From contig JAESQE010000368.1 of NCBI GenBank assembly GCA_016765335.1, forward strand, positions 4,075-10,808: a stretch of 6,734 nucleotides of DNA, written 5' to 3'. The notes beneath the pieces are model-generated. The model was not told the DNA's origin. It searched no databases and saw only the letters and a program-made list of their open reading frames with translations. The DNA is from Planctomycetaceae bacterium (lineage in GTDB: Bacteria > Planctomycetota > Planctomycetia > Planctomycetales > Planctomycetaceae). A program made the translations under genes and the position numbers. Shown here piece by piece: positions 6,006 through 6,734 of the stretch; the stretch's first letter is position 1; each line of letters opens with the position of its first letter.

Positions 6006-6399
6006 GTAACTTCTAGGCGTTTTCTTGTCCCCAAAGTTTAGTTCCAGATGTAAAGTTTGTTGATTATTTACTACCAGGGAAATGCCATCAAAGCAAACAA
6101 ATGGGAGGTTACTAGCTATCTAGAAACGCTTCGGGCAACAGAGATTTTCAATCAATCAACTGCAATCACACCCATGGTCGGATGCCCCATTCTTCTGGAA
6201 CCTCGTCTTAGTTCACATTAAATTCCCCAAGACCATCGACACCTCTCTGCGAAGTTGCCGAAAACTTAACTCAAATACCCCTAGACGAGAAAAAAAGAAG
6301 AAGTTGCGTATCTCTTTATACTGCAATGACTTAATCACGTTGTCCGGGGTATTCTCTGGGATTCCATAAAAATAAATGACAAAATACCCACGGTTCATA

Positions 6400-6417
6400 C
6401 CTCTATATTTATAGAGG
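6400..6417. repeat. Short perfect palindrome
   Basis: The arms cctctata and tatagagg pair perfectly around two bases. On the plus strand it is followed by gcttgttgttttatt, a T-rich but imperfect tail. It could act as a weak terminator, or be a dyad with no function. Confidence 0.4.
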
Positions 6418-6558
6418 GCTTGTTGTTTTATTAAGTTGCCACACGGTGCACATCCGAAGAGTGCAGCCTGTCGAGGAACAAAAAACGCCAACCACTGGAT
6501 GACCGAAACGCTCCCCAATAGAAAGGTAGATAAAGGCCTAATACCCTAAATTCTTATT

Positions 6559-6708
6559 ATGGAACACTTACATCAGGATGACCCAAAAGGACACTTACTG
6601 GGAAAGGATAATATCCGGCGTTTGTGCTTGCCCGCTATTAAAACCAAGAACGTAAAACCCGACCGCATTCGACGATTCTACAAACAGGGATTGATAGATC
6701 CGCACTGA
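6559..6708 (+). CDS. Small hypothetical open frame, doubtful
   Basis: The frame has an ATG, 49 codons and a TGA. It encodes a basic peptide, including NIRRLCLPAIKTKNVKPDRI followed by RRFYKQGLIDPH. The composition looks more like real protein than the shadow frames nearby. There is no ribosome site before the ATG, and the sequence is not a family I know. It may be a remnant, or a real small basic protein. Confidence 0.25.
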   Translation: MEHLHQDDPKGHLLGKDNIRRLCLPAIKTKNVKPDRIRRFYKQGLIDPH

Positions 6709-6734
6709 TTAAGCAAACCAGTACTGGATGAGGC

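Larger units (their letters stand above)
6006..6734. other. Stretch without a supported gene; short open frames and one palindrome
   Basis: No gene in these 729 bases can be supported. On the plus strand the frame from 6054 to TAA 6219-6221 is open for 55 codons and reads protein-like (KANKWEVTSYLETLRATEIF), but it has no start near its beginning. On the minus strand a 101-codon frame (6518-6213) begins with TTG and has no ribosome site or recognisable motif. On the plus strand 6559-6708 has an ATG and 49 codons, described separately. The region looks like decayed coding sequence and spacer. Confidence 0.5.

Noticed and set aside
6213..6518. 101-codon minus-strand frame
   Set aside because: It starts with TTG, has no ribosome site and no recognisable motif, and overlaps another protein-like frame only at its last bases. 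The evidence is too weak to call a gene.

Overview
The window is about 46-48% G+C by eye and looks like an accessory, insertion-rich part of a bacterial chromosome. A planctomycete (Planctomycetota) is my tentative guess. It rests on the style of the unrecognised membrane protein and its C-terminal domain, and on the mix of GxxExxY, type I modification and IS3/IS5 remnants. No rRNA, tRNA or other taxonomic marker is present.

Left part (1-2591, all genes on the minus strand). In transcription order there is an intact type I DNA methyltransferase subunit (hsdM, 2591-1032). It overlaps by 11 nt a short remnant of a DUF1016/YhcG-type PD-(D/E)XK nuclease (1042-638) that has lost its N-terminus and its whole nuclease core. 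A GxxExxY-family gene follows (517-137), bracketed by long imperfect hairpin repeats of the 'ctctgtg...cacagag' type. No hsdS or hsdR is visible; if present, they lie beyond the left edge. Two overlapping short palindromes sit exactly where the nuclease core of the DUF1016 gene is missing.

Middle part (2592-3567). Upstream of hsdM is a decayed 3' end of an IS3-family element (about 2739-2982, plus strand) with a frameshift and an intact-looking terminal inverted repeat. It abuts a short open frame on the minus strand, then a 131-codon gene of unknown function (3504-3109).

Right-centre (3568-5664). This is the clearest event in the window. A 949-bp IS5-family element (4452-5400) with 17-bp terminal inverted repeats, a TA target duplication and a two-frame transposase joined by an A-run frameshift site has split one minus-strand gene into two halves. 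Removing the element and one TA restores a single 381-codon frame: a three-helix membrane anchor, an acidic linker and a soluble C-terminal domain. The insertion falls inside the third membrane helix.

Right part (5665-6734). A short divergent region with two dyad symmetries separates the broken membrane-protein gene from a small XRE-family regulator (5799-6005). The last 730 bases hold no gene I can support, only short open frames that look like remnants and one perfect small palindrome.

Overall this is a restriction-modification island undergoing decay, with insertions and internal deletions. I did not find a convincing new multi-gene system. The most useful leads are the repeat-bracketed GxxExxY gene, the core-deleted DUF1016 gene with palindromes at the scar, and the reconstructed membrane protein.
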